From assembly GCA_022749755.1 (NCBI GenBank), contig CM040443.1, positions 1,651,191 through 1,715,190 on the forward strand: DNA of 64,000 nucleotides, given 5' to 3'. The position numbers were made by a program, and so were the translations under genes. The notes beneath the pieces are model-generated. The model was not told the origin of the DNA. It was given only the letters and a program-made list of their open reading frames with translations, and did no database searches. Shown here piece by piece: positions 1 to 10,523 of this stretch (its first letter is position 1; every line of letters starts with the position of its first letter). The stretch is from Azadirachta indica (lineage: Eukaryota > Streptophyta > Magnoliopsida > Sapindales > Meliaceae).

Positions 1-460
1 GAATAACTACCATTTAAAAGCGATCAATTATTATATATACTTTTCTTACGAGTTTAATTATAATTGAATCGTTGAATAATTTATCTGGATTTGAAAAATT
101 TGAAACTGACAAACCCATGTAAGGAAATAAAACGAGTGCAGCAGCAGCTGGTTTTGCCAAATTTGGACTCTTGCGCAATTAAAACTCATGACGTTACTAA
201 TTATGATATAAATTAAATTTTGTATTTCAACTTTATAAATAAATTAATGTTATTAATTCTAAATTTAATTCTAAAATTTCATCTCAAAGGATGTATCTCA
301 TTTCATATCACTTTTTATCATTTTTAAAATAATTTATTACACTATTCACATTCTGCACACAACAGAAACGCAGCAACGCAAAACGCATATAACATGCCAA
401 ATTATCACTAATTTAAATGCGTATAATATGTCAACTAAAATCAGTTGAACAATAACATCT
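1..460. other. AT-rich DNA without recognised gene
   Basis: AT-rich sequence with no reading frame or repeat that I can assign. It borders the degraded caulimovirid relic to the right and may be its flank. Confidence 0.5.
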
Positions 461-667
461 CTAACCTCTTGAAAAACTACTTTTCAAGGATTGAGATTCA
501 CTATGCTGGACTACGTAGTATAATCTAACACTCATTTTTTTAGGCCAAATACGAGATTTTGTATTTCTAACCTCAAACATAATGGGCATCGTCCTATTTT
601 CTATAGGATCATGTATTTCAGTAACTACGTCTAAAGACATTATTAACGGATTCATCGAATTAATCAA
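461..667 (-). pseudogene. Fragment downstream of caulimovirid-like movement protein
   Basis: An open stretch of 68 codons on the minus strand, just downstream of the movement-protein-like block and reading in the same direction. It has no motif that I recognise on its own. Position and strand suggest the C-terminal part of the same decayed viral protein. Between the two blocks the reading frame is broken. It could also be a chance open frame. Confidence 0.3.
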
Positions 668-714
668 TCAGTACATCATCCTATATTAGATAGTTATTTC
701 ATGACTCAAGGACA

Positions 715-1010
715 TTAAATCTTCAAATACTTTCCTAAAGTATAAATCCTCAACACTATTATATGCTTTAAGTTTGGATCTATAATACTAACCATATATC
801 CCGATTGTATTGTACCATAAACATCACCTAAAGCCAGGTTTGCATGGAATCCGCTAACTAAGACTTTTTCGAAGGATAACCACCTTCTATCTAGAAGAGC
901 TATCCGAATAAGAATATCCAATTCTCTTCTAACCAAACATAAATGCATATTTGTACCACTCCGAATTGTATATAACTCAACTTTTCTGACCTTACTTGCC
1001 CTTAACAACT
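715..1010 (-). pseudogene. Caulimovirid movement-protein-like fragment (endogenous pararetrovirus relic)
   Basis: About 97 codons on the minus strand. The stretch IRIALLDRRW, followed about 18 residues later by LALGDVYGTI and a hydrophobic segment with IIDPNL, resembles the core of the 30K-superfamily movement proteins of Caulimoviridae, which make tubules or pores through plasmodesmata. This rests on motif memory and has not been aligned. It lies 3' of the zinc-knuckle block at 1238-1650 on the same strand, so the relic reads coat protein then movement protein. The frame is interrupted between the blocks and there is no intact gene. No RT or RNase H of viral type is visible nearby. The alternative is an unrelated open frame, but two independent caulimovirid-like blocks in line make that less likely. 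Confidence 0.55.
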
Positions 1011-1237
1011 ACAGAAATTTGTTTAAGCCGTTACTCATTTAAAAGAACAACTTCATCTTCTCTCGACTAAGACAATTCAACCTTGATCGATTGTTCATAT
1101 ATATCTTCAATTTTTTTTACTCAAAAGTTTCATTTTGACCTCCTTTCAAAAACTTCTTTAAGGGTTAACTTAAGAGTTACTCAAGTATCAAGACTTTTAG
1201 TGGTATCCGAATAATTAGTATTGGAACCAATTATTTG

Positions 1238-1650
1238 TTATCCAGATGAATCTCCAATATCTCTTATTGGAACCAATTTATCTTTATTTTCACTTTCATT
1301 TCTCATCATAAAAGTATATATTCTGAAATTCTCTAACCAAGACATTTTAGTTTCTTCCTCAGAAGTTTCTGTATCAGATTCCTCTGAATATTTCAAAATT
1401 AATTCATAGACAGATTCGTCATCAGAACTAATTTTGTATCCCCATACAGGTTCATATGCTGATGATAGCTTTTCATGTCGATTTCTAACAATCGAACACT
1501 CGTCTTCTTCCTCTTTTATCAAAATATTTATCAGCATAATGACCTTTCTTACACATATATATCCAGCAATGATTATAGTCTTTAATAAACTTACTAGATG
1601 GACACGTAACACAAAATTTACAAGTACCTCGTTCCTTTGCACTATTCCTT
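1238..1650 (-). pseudogene. Caulimovirid coat-protein zinc-knuckle region (endogenous pararetrovirus relic)
   Basis: On the minus strand near 1640-1490, one frame reads basic, Cys-rich sequence containing CWIYMCKKGHYADKYF. This resembles the CxxC...GHYAxxC nucleic-acid-binding knuckle of caulimovirid capsid proteins, with the last Cys lost. That frame ends at a stop, and a second frame (about 1570-1238) continues with a strongly acidic tail rich in Asp, Glu and Ser. The family has an acidic stretch after the knuckle. The shift between frames and the missing Cys show decay. Retroelement gag proteins also carry knuckles, but the HY spacing and acidic tail fit a pararetrovirus better. The next block downstream on this strand is the movement-protein-like fragment. 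Confidence 0.55.
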
Positions 1651-1670
1651 TCTCTAGTTTTTTTAATTAA

Positions 1671-2440
1671 CCTATATTATTCTATTTTTAATAAAATGAG
1701 ATTTTATTAAATATGTGGTAATTATTTAGGCCAATATTAATACAACTAGGTTATTCTAAATTGTTAGACCCAATTAGATTGGAATAATTTATAAACCTAT
1801 GCCCAATTAGATTGAACTCTATTAACGTAAATAATTAATCAAAATAGGATTAAATTCTATATATCTAGTAATTATTAGTATAGATATAAATAATTCACTA
1901 AGGCTATAAAATCTAAGATGTTTAATAATTAAAAACACATAGTTTTTAAAAATGATGAGTGAGAGAGAGATATATAACAATATACCCACAGTCTCTTTTG
2001 TCAGTACAACACTGTGAGATATAGGTAGCGTCCTATGATGCTTAGATTTCGTCCTCTCTATGGATGGTGTCTATCTATATTCATATTAAGGTTGGCTTCC
2101 TAGTGATAGGATTTAGATTATATATTTCAAAATTGACCTATCCTATGGCGACATTTTTGAGTTAAGTTGTTAGAATTCAAAACAATAGGTTACACTCATA
2201 AAAATATAAATTAAATTATTAATTGTATCTTGACAAAAACAGTGGTAATTAATAAATGATGAGCATATGATATATTTTGAATTTCATTTATTAATTAAGA
2301 TAAACTTAATTCAATTATATTAATGTGACCTACTCTACAGCGGCACATTAATTGTAAGATTAAATTATCGTAGTTTAATAATTTAATTATGTGTTTACCA
2401 TAAGCATCACACATCGCGTTTACTATTATAAAAAAATGTT
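1671..2440. other. Non-coding, possible diverged LTR upstream of copia element
   Basis: No gene. Two near-repeats of CCCAATTAGATTG occur around 1770-1815. The stretch 2030-2150 has the mixed composition of retroelement LTRs. It directly precedes the copia gag start, so it may hold the remains of the 5' LTR. I cannot align it convincingly to the 3' LTR at 6339-8093 by eye. Confidence 0.3.
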
Positions 2441-2469
2441 ATTAAGTTAAGTATATTAAATGATATATT

Positions 2470-3300
2470 TATTTATTTCACCAATTACGTCTGCAACCAA
2501 TCCCATCGTCGCTTTACTTGCAAACAAAAAGTCAAATGGTAAAAATTTTGTAAAATGGAAGAGTAATATGAATATAGTGCTGATATGTGAGAACTAAAAA
2601 TTTGTTCTTCTTGAAGAGTGTCCTCTAGAACCTGCTATCAATGCACCTCGTAATATATGAGAGCAATATAATAATTGGATCAAGCCAACAACAAGCCCAA
2701 CTGCTACATGGTAGCTAGTATGAATGACGTGCTTAGACAAAAGTATAAATGGATGGATATTGCATATGAGATATGGGAGTATCTGTAAGCCATATTTGGG
2801 CAACCTTCAGATCAATCATGTCATGAAGTTGCTCGTGACTACATGAATGCGAAGATGAAAAAGGGTGTTCTAATTATAGAACATGTATTAAACATGGTGA
2901 ATTATGAATGAGGTAGAGATCCATAGTACGACCATTGATGAGCGTACTAAAGTCGGCATCATTCTTGAGTCATTATCACTGACTTTTATATAGTTCAAGA
3001 CGAATTATATTATGAATAGGCTGAATTATAACATGACTCAGCTACTCAATAAATTGTAAATCTTTGAGGTCATCTCAAAAGAGAAACCTAAAGAAGGTGA
3101 GGCAAATGTTGCCAAAGATAAGCCTTCTTCTTCTGGAAAAAGCAAAAAGAGGAAGAATAAAAAAATAGTTCTGGAGCATAATCCAAGAAAGCCAAGAAAG
3201 GCTCTATAGACAGCAAGAACAAAACCTTGAAGAGAAAATGTTTCTGTTGCAAAGTTGATAGGCATTGGAAGAGAAACTGCAAAAAGTATCTCTTTGACTG
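2470..3300 (+). pseudogene. Copia gag (broken)
   Basis: The start region translates as NPIVALLANKKSNGKNFVKW, the typical beginning of plant copia gag proteins, and runs on through broken frames with family-like pieces to about 3060. A basic Lys/Ser/Gly-rich linker follows. A CX2CX4HX4C zinc knuckle (CFCCKVDRHWKRNC) lies near 3240-3285. The knuckle binds RNA during packaging in the family. Stops and frame changes occur throughout, for example after about 2595. The frame passes directly into protease sequence downstream, as in the single gag-pol polyprotein of copia elements. Confidence 0.85.
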
Positions 3301-4754
3301 AATGACAAGAAGAAAGGTAAATTCGATTTACTAGTTTTAAAAGCTTGTTTAGTAGAAGATGATTTATGTCCCTGGATAATTGATTCAGGAGCCACTAACA
3401 ATGTTTGTTCTTCGTTGAAGATGCTTAGTTCTTCTAGCGAGCTAGTTGATGGAGACTTCACCATGAAAATGGTCAATGGAGTAATTGTTTTAGCATTGGC
3501 AGTGGGAGTCGTTTGTTTACATTTTTAAAATAAAATTTATTGTTTTGAACAATATTTAATTTCTTCCTAGTTTTAAAAGAAATTTGATTTCAGTTTTTAA
3601 ATTCGTTGAACAATTATTTGGCATTTTATTTCATAATAATTAGATTATTATTTCAAAGAATGGTTTAAATATTTGTTTAAAAAAAAAAAAAATGAGCTTT
3701 ATATTTTAAGGCCAAATGAATGACCATTGCTTAACACAGGATTATTCAGAGTAGAACATTATAAACTTAAAAGGTAGAAAGTTTCTCAAAGTGACGAGAC
3801 ATATTTTTGATACTTTAGGTTAGGTTATATCAATCTAGATAGAATTAATAGATTTATAAATGATGGTCCTTTAAGAAACCTAAACGTTGGCACCCTACCT
3901 GTCTGTAAATCCTGTCTATAGAAAAAAATGACTAAAAGATCTTTCTCAACAAAAGGGCGAGAGGGCTAAAGAACCACTTGAACTTGTACATAGTGATGTC
4001 TGCAGTCCATTAAATGTACAAGACAAAGGTGGTTATGAATATTTCATCAGCTTTATTGATGATTGTTCTAGATATGGCTACGTATACCTAATGCAAAAAA
4101 AAATCTGAAACTTTTGGAAAGTTTAAGAAATTTTTAGTAGAAGCTGAAAAACAGTTAGGTAAATCACTTAAAAATCTTCTATCAAATCAAGGAGATGAAT
4201 ACCTTGACTCAGAGTTCAAGGATTATTTGCTAAAGCATGGCATTGTATCCCAACTCATAGCACCTAGAACACCACAACAGAATAGTGTTGTAGAAAAGAG
4301 AAACAGAACCTTGCTTGATATAGTTAGATCTATGATAAGTTACTCTTCATTGCCATTTTCATTTTGAGGATATGCACTATAAACTGCAATCTATATTCTA
4401 AATGTTGTACCTTCTAAGTCTGTTCATCGTACGCCTTTAGAGTTGTGAGATGGTCGTAAACCTAGTTTAAGATATTTTCACATACGAGATACCCAGTATA
4501 TGTGCTGATATGAAAGATTGAAAGGTTGGCACTGCAAGCAGAGGTTCTGTCTATTTGTAGGTTACACTAAAAGCAATATAGGAGGTTTCTTCTACAATTC
4601 TCTAGAGAAAAATGTGTTTATATTGACAAATAATACTTTTCTTGACAATGACTACATAACAAACTTCAAACCTCATAGTAAGGTTATACTGGAAGAGTTA
4701 CTCTCTGATCAGATTAGACCATCAGTATTAACAGTTAATGAACGACGAAATTAG
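3301..4754 (+). pseudogene. Copia protease and integrase (broken)
   Basis: The aspartic protease signature WIIDSGATNNVCSS is at about 3373-3420. The pre-integrase and integrase core follow. IVSQLIAPRTPQQNSVVEKR at about 4240-4300 is the conserved segment holding the catalytic Glu of the DDE triad. The usual second catalytic Asp, in the SDRGGEY-type motif, here reads SNQGDEY near 4180, so it appears changed to Asn. The integrase C-terminal part reads open at 4518-4754. Between these blocks are multiple stops and frameshifts. In the family this protein inserts the cDNA into the host genome. Confidence 0.85.
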
Positions 4755-4949
4755 GAGACCACAATTCTTGATCAGAGTATCGTGGTGCCTTGATGTAGTG
4801 GGAAGGTTGTGAGATATAGAGAGGATGGAGAAGCACAAGTTGTTGTGTCTGATACAAACCAAGATGATCCATTGACATATAAGCATGAAATGGAGGATTT
4901 TGATAAGGAAATAAGGCAAGAGACCATGAACCAAGAAATCCAGTCCATG

Positions 4950-6338
4950 TACTTCAATTCGGTCTAGAATTTGTAGATGCACTTGAAGATGTTAGGTTTA
5001 TTGGGTGTAAATGGATCTTTAAGAGAAAAAGAGGTACGGATGGGAAAGTAGAGACTTTCAAAGTAAGGTTAGAGGCAAAGGGCTTATACCCAAAAAAAGG
5101 GAGTAAACTATGAAGAGATTTTCTCGCTAGTGGCCATGCTTAAATCCATTCGTATTCTCTTAGCCATTGATGCATATCTTGAATATGAGATATGACAAAT
5201 GAATATCAAGACAGCTTTTCTGAATGTCTATCTTCATGAGAGCATTTATATGGTGCAACCAGAAAGGTTTGTGGTGGAAGATTAGGAGCAAAAAGTATAG
5301 AAGCCACTTAAGTCTATTTATGGACTTAAGCAAGCTTCAAGATCTTAGAACTTCAGATTTGATGAGATGATCAAATTTTATGGTTTCAAGCAAAACATTA
5401 ATGAGCCTTATATGTAGAAGTACATCAAAGGAAAATAGGTGGTCTTCTTGGTACTTTATGTAGATGATATTCTATTCCTTGGGAATAATGTGGATATATT
5501 ATCTAATATAAAGAAATGGCTAGCCAAGCAATTCCAAATGAAAGATTTGGGAGAAGCGAGTTATGTCCTTAGAATCCAGATTATTCGAGATTGCAAGAAC
5601 AAATTTTTGGAACTTTCTCAAGCATCATCCATCGATAAAATACTTATGCAATTTTCAATACAAAACCCTAAAAAAGGTCGTTTGCTGAGTCGACATGGAG
5701 TTGTCCTTTCCAAAGAGCAATGTCCTAAGACACCTCAGAAGGAAGAGAACATGAGAAACATTCCTTGTGTATTAGTAGTTGGTTGCCTCATATATGCTAT
5801 GTTGTCTACAAGGCCTGACATTTGCTATATAGTGGAAATGGTCAGTCATTTCCAATCCAACCCAGGACTAGGTCATTGGATTGCCATAAAGCATATTCTC
5901 ATATATCTTAGGAGAATGAGAAACTATATGCTTGTTTATTCAGGTGGAGACCTGAACATTATTGGTTACACTAACTTTAATTTTTAATCAAATAAAGATA
6001 CTTGAAAGTCAACTTCTGGGTTAGTGTTCACTCTTGGTGGTAGAGCTGTAGTTTGAAGAAGTGTAAAATAATCCATTGACCCTATATTATAACAACAATG
6101 GGGTAGTGTCGAATTGGGAAGAACTAAGAAGCCATAAGAAAGGGAAGCATGTAAAGAGGAAGTATTACCTAATCAAGAGATCATGCATCAAGATGACGTG
6201 AAAGTTATGAAGATAACTTCCGAATACAATCTTGCAAACTGTTTTTACCAAGACGTTACCAACCAAAATGTTTAAGGGTCACTTAGAAGGCATGGGATTA
6301 AGAGACATGTCTCACCTACTTTAGGGCAAGTAGGAGAT
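4950..6338 (+). pseudogene. Copia reverse transcriptase and RNase H (broken)
   Basis: RT palm sequence begins near 4990. MNIKTAFLNVYLHESIYMVQ is at about 5200-5255, SIYGLKQAS at about 5310, and the catalytic YVDD box (LYVDDILFLGNN) at about 5455-5490. The region 5439-5987 stays open for 182 codons and includes the later RT and connection sequences (STRPDICYIVEMVSHFQSNP). RNase H-like sequence continues in broken frames to about 6300. The 5' half has several stops. A purine-rich tract just before the LTR at 6339 fits a polypurine tract. Confidence 0.9.
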
Positions 6339-8093
6339 TGATAGGCATAATGCCCTAAAAGTATGTAGTTTGTACACTTCTTGAAATAAATAAAATTAAC
6401 ATTGCTTTATACTTAATTACGTTTATATTTAATATCATAAAAATATAATTTTATTTATGTAACCATAATTTTAGTATATATAAGTATTATATACACAAGA
6501 GAATTAAAATTATGGATAATAAACTGAAATAGTCCGTAATAAATTAATTAAAGTTAATTTTTTGATTAAATATTACTAGTGCGATCTACTAACATTAAGA
6601 TTGTAAGAGTTTTAATCGGATTATCAATATAATGACATTATGGCAGAGGCACTTTATATAATATGATTGTATAAGACTAAACTAGGGATAATTTGAATTC
6701 TCATATAAATTCCGTTACTATCTGAGAATTCAAATAATATCAATAAATAATCATGCAGATTACTCTTAATCCTAAGTAGTCATAAACTTCTATCTATGTT
6801 ATTGAGTCTTTTGAGTTACTTATTAAGGTTTATTCTAACACAATCTCAACAGTCGTATCTTAGAAATTTAATAGAATGAATAGTTGGGAATGTGATATAT
6901 AGATATAGAATTCATTCCTTCCTATTGGAAGTCAAAAAAATGGTTCCCGTAAATGTTAATTCTGTAATTGAATAGTTTGATGGCTCAATTTATAATTGAT
7001 TTATAAATTAAATGTTTAGTAGAAAATTAATGGAACTTAAAGATAAAGATATAATTAGAGAGGTAAAACGAAAAAATTGACCTAACTCTAATTATGGACC
7101 GTTTATAGAGGGTTGAACTACATGTAGTGATTATATTAGTAGACTGCTTAAAGTTTTCTGAATAAAATATATCTATAATTTCAAGAGTTCAATTACAGAT
7201 TTTTAGTGAAATAATACTATAATTAATAAATTGGATTAATTAATTAAAAAGTTTAATTAATTATCTAAATTTATTGGAGCTTGAAATTGTAAGTCCATAG
7301 GTCCCCAATACTACCTCTTAAATCAGTACAATGAATAATACAGTAGATAAAATCATTACATTAAATATTTATATGTCTAGAAAATAGTTTTCTGAAATAC
7401 GTGTTTGGATTCAATTAATTAATTAAGAATTAATTAATTATTAAAATATTTGAAGGAAAATATCTTTTATTAATATCCAAATATTTTAATTTAAAAAATT
7501 AAATAGATAAATTCTTATAGAGATATTTATCCTCCTTATCGTTTATTTTTTACATTGATTTTGAATTAATTAGAATTTCACTCCTAGAAGTTGTTTTACA
7601 AATTTAAATAATTAATAAATGTTATTAATTAATTAATTTTATTTTAATTGAAATTGTTTTAATTAAAAATATTACTTCTATTAGGAGTTGACTTACATAT
7701 TTAATTAATTAATAAATATTATTAATTAATTCAATTCTTTTCTAATTAAAATTGTTTTAATTAAAATAGAATTGATATTAAAAAACAAAAAGGGTGGAAA
7801 CCCTAAGAGATTAAAAAAAAGAGTTTTTCTTTGGACGTACAACATAGAAAAATTAGTTTTGTTTAAACACCATTGTATTACAAACTAAGTTCACTCTTCT
7901 CTTTACTGTAACTGCTGAAGGATTAGTTTGGAAACTATTAGTGAAGGAAAACCTGCAGTAAAAATATTTACAAGCGTAAAAAGATATCTGTTCTTTTCTT
8001 TCTTTTTATTTATATTAAAACTATATACTCATATAATATTTATAACTATCCCGGTTAAATTTTTTGTTATTTATTTGATAAAATTTCCTAACA
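6339..8093 (+). repeat. 3' LTR of the copia element
   Basis: It starts TGATAGGCATAATGCCCTA, right after a purine-rich tract that closes the RNase H region, and ends TCCTAACA. The ends are near-inverted repeats with TG...CA boundaries. It is very AT-rich, with many TTAATTAA-type palindromes. No protein is encoded. Confidence 0.75.
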
Positions 8094-8429
8094 CACATAA
8101 ATAGCAGGCAGCAGAGGAGAAACAACAGCAAAGTACTTCTAACAACAACAAACAAATTTAGCACAGTAGCGTTAGCAACAATAGTACAACAGTTCCCAGT
8201 AGCAAGTAATGACCTTTAAGATAGAAACCAAAAGCAGAATGCACACTCATCAATTATAGCAAAAGTAATAACCTAAGCAGGGCAACAATAGAGCAATAAT
8301 ATCACATAAACAGTAAGCAACAGAGAAAAAGCTAGGACCCTAATGGCGACAACAACAACCAAGTAGCAGTTCCTGGCACAAAACCAGCAATTGAAATCGA
8401 CCAAACAACAATACCAGCAGCATACAATA
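8094..8429. other. AAC/CAG-rich non-coding tract
   Basis: Low-complexity sequence rich in AACAAC, AGCAGC and ACAGCA, on the plus strand. The same style recurs in the 3' part of the minus-strand LINE at 36.7-37.1 kb and in 9.1-9.25 kb. It may be another LINE 3' UTR piece in the same orientation. No gene is seen. Confidence 0.35.
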
Positions 8430-8526
8430 GTGATCCAGCCGCACCTTACAGTACAACTACCTTGTTACGACTTTATTCCAGTCACTAGCCCTGCCTTCAG
8501 CGCCCCCCTCCTTACGGTTAAGGTAA
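8430..8526 (-). pseudogene. rrn16: Plastid 16S rRNA 3'-end fragment (nuclear plastid DNA)
   Basis: The minus strand reads the last about 95 nt of plastid 16S rRNA, including the universally conserved GTCGTAACAAGGTA and the terminal GGTGCGGCTGGATCAC. It lacks the final anti-Shine-Dalgarno bases. Several substitutions are visible relative to the expected plastid sequence (for example AAAGTCGTAACAAGGTAGTTG). It ends abruptly at an A-rich joint near 8527-8545. A plastid origin fits better than mitochondrial 18S because of the sequence after AAGGTA. It is a non-functional insertion. Confidence 0.9.
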
Positions 8527-8544
8527 ATAAGAAAAAAAAAGAAA

Positions 8545-8890
8545 AAGTTAAGGCTACTCCATTTTGACAAAAGACCACACCTAAGTTCCATAACTTTGGA
8601 TCCGCTATCTCGATCATGATTTTCCTATCCCTAAAAGGGAGGGTCCTTCCCAAAAGGGAAGGTTGTGGGCGAGGAGGGATTCAAAACCCTCAATACTGTG
8701 GTTTGTCGCCACATGCTCTAATCCTCTAAGCGACAGGCCTCGCCCCTTTTTCACTGGATCTGTTCCTGAAAGTACCCTAAAATAAAAGGAACCTTTCCTC
8801 TCCTCAGCCATTTCGGGTTAAGAAGATGAAAAAGCACCTTTCTTTCTATAAAAACACGATGCGTTACAAGGTGTGAAGTGAGAGAGAAGG
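8545..8890 (-). mobile_element. Nuclear plastid DNA block around trnR-ACG
   Basis: The minus strand carries plastid inverted-repeat sequence on both sides of trnR-ACG, including the flank with AACCTTCCCTTTTGGGAAGG and the spacer upstream of the tRNA. The right border is approximate. In plastid genomes 16S lies several kilobases 5' of trnR on the same strand. Here, reading the minus strand, trnR comes first and the 16S 3' end second, so the pieces are not colinear. Confidence 0.8.
8667..8740 (-). pseudogene. trnR-ACG: Decayed plastid trnR-ACG
   Basis: On the minus strand, acceptor, D, anticodon and T regions of plastid tRNA-Arg(ACG) are recognisable (GGATTAGAGCATGTGG, then the T arm and CCTCCTCGCCC). 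The anticodon loop reads GACAAAC where the functional gene has TACGAAC, so the ACG anticodon has become ACA, consistent with C-to-T decay of a CpG. Extra T-arm changes also occur. It is not a functional tRNA. Confidence 0.88.
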
Positions 8891-9098
8891 TATTTCATAA
8901 TTGGGGTTTTGAATAAGACGACCTTTTCATTTTTTTTTTTTTTTTTCATATTGCAAAAATAATAAGAATGAGAGGTGTTAAGCTTTTTATCATCTTGGTG
9001 TTGAGATGTTTATTTGTAGGTCTATCATATATAACACACGGGTTGTGATAAGAGAAAAAAATCTTTCTCAAATACGTTGAAACATTCCTAGTTTTTCA
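8891..9098. other. Spacer, no gene seen
   Basis: AT-rich spacer with a poly-T run around 8929-8947. On the minus strand that run could be an A-tail of a retroposed sequence, but I cannot assign it. Confidence 0.3.
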
Positions 9099-9350
9099 TC
9101 ATAGAACAAGCATAACAACAAACAAGTAGCCAGTCGCAGACAATAGGCGTAAAATCAAGCTACAGGCCAGCATCGAGTAAAGCAGGCTAGAAAAAGTTAC
9201 AAGCACGAAGAAATCAAATAAAACAAAGATTATGTACAGCCTATGAATTAAGCATGAGATCCCTACGTATATTAGAAAAGAGTAGAGACCATCAAGTAAA
9301 ATCATTACAAGTTAACCCAAATTAGCAAGAGAGTCTGTTATTATGTTTTT
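9099..9350 (-). mobile_element. LINE 3' fragment (end of RNase H and 3' UTR)
   Basis: The segment with TTAAGCATGAGATC near 9245-9265 and AAATTAGCAAGA at about 9318 matches the LINE at 37.2-37.35 kb (TTAAGCATGAGATC, AAATTAGCAAGACAG) in the same order and orientation. In the better copy this corresponds to the last residues of the RNase H domain plus 3' UTR. It stops where copia sequence begins. The matching upstream LINE part reappears at about 11.5 kb, which indicates interruption by the copia fragment. Confidence 0.65.
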
Positions 9351-9359
9351 GTTGATTAA

Positions 9360-10523
9360 TCACAAGGTTTTGTAGTCAAGAATGAATAAGACAAAGTCTA
9401 CAAACTCAACAAAGCATTATATGAGCTCAAACAAGCTCCATGAGTGTGCTATAGTCAAATTAATTCCTACTTCAATCAAAAAGGATTTATAAAAAGCAAA
9501 GTGAGCTAACTTTTTGTGTGAAGAAGCAAGGTATGTCGAACATTCTCATTGTTGCCCTTTATATTGATGATTTGTTGTTTACTGGTAATAATGAGAAGTT
9601 GATAAATGAATTTAGAAATGAAATGATGGAAAGATACGAAATGAGTGACATGGGGTTGTTGAGATACTTACTTGGAATAGAAATTCACCAAGATGAAGAT
9701 GGTGTGTTTACATCTCGAAGGAAGAATGCAAAAATGTTTTGAAGAAGGAAAGAATGATTGGTTGCAGTTTTCTAACTATACCACTTGTTGTGAATAAAAA
9801 ATTAAAGAAAGAAGAGAAAGGAAATAAAGTAGATGCAACTTATTATAAAAGTTTGATTGGAAAAAGTTGTTTTATCTTACTGCAACAAGATCGGATATAA
9901 TGTTTATAACAAGCTTGTTGTCAAGATTCATGAACAACCCAAAACACATTCATCTTGGAGTGCCAAGAAAAGTGTTGAGGTACATTCAAGATACCATGGA
10001 CTTTGGGATCAAATTTTGAAAGAATATATAAGTTAAGTTAATAGAGTTTTGTGATAGTGATTGGGGTGGCTGTGTAGATAATTGAAAAGCACAAGTGGCT
10101 TTGCATTTTCTCATAGCTCAAGTGTATTTTCTCAGTGTTCAAAGAAGCAACAAACCGTTGTTTAATCATTGGCTGAAGCAAATATGTTTCAGCCTCATTA
10201 GCAACATGACATGTTATACGGTTATGGAGAATACTTGAAAATATAGGAAAGAACCAACAACAAGGAATACTTTGCATTGTGACAACAAATCAGCAATTTT
10301 AATGGCCAATAATCTAGTTCAACACAATAGAAGCAAGCATATAGCACTCAAGCATCACTTCATTAGAGAAGCAATTAAAGATGGTGAGATTCAACTTAAG
10401 TTTTGCAGGTCAAAACAATAACTTACTGACTTGTTAACAAAAGCTTTGCCAGAGGAAAAAATTTCAACAACTCAGGAAAGCTATTGGAGTTCAAAAACAC
10501 ATATTAAAGGAGGAGAATGCTAA
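9360..10523 (+). pseudogene. Second copia fragment: RT 3' half and RNase H
   Basis: An open block at 9518-9742 reads LIVALYIDDLLFTGNNEKL, the copia RT catalytic box with YIDD, followed by RYLLGIEIHQDEDGVFTSRR. Downstream, broken frames give RT-connection and RNase H-like pieces (STSGFAFSHSSSVFSQCSKK near 10090-10150). Before 9500, broken frames cover a little RT upstream of the box. Gag, protease and integrase are missing. A polypurine-like tract (AAAGGAGGAGAATGC) precedes the LTR at 10524. This copy is of a different family from the 2.5-8.1 kb element, as judged by its LTR. Confidence 0.85.

Larger units (their letters stand above)
2470..8093 (+). mobile_element. Decayed Ty1/copia LTR retrotransposon, near complete
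   Basis: A copia-order element on the plus strand: gag with zinc knuckle, protease, integrase, reverse transcriptase, RNase H, then a 3' LTR. All domains are recognisable by translation but broken by many in-frame stops and small indels, so no protein can be made. The 3' LTR is 1.75 kb with degenerate terminal inverted repeats (TGATAGGC / TCCTAACA). The 5' LTR and primer site were not identified with confidence. The number of stops points to an old insertion. Confidence 0.9.

Noticed and set aside
8465..8811. Two minus-strand open frames of about 60 codons
   Set aside because: They are translations of inserted plastid rRNA/tRNA-region DNA, not genes.
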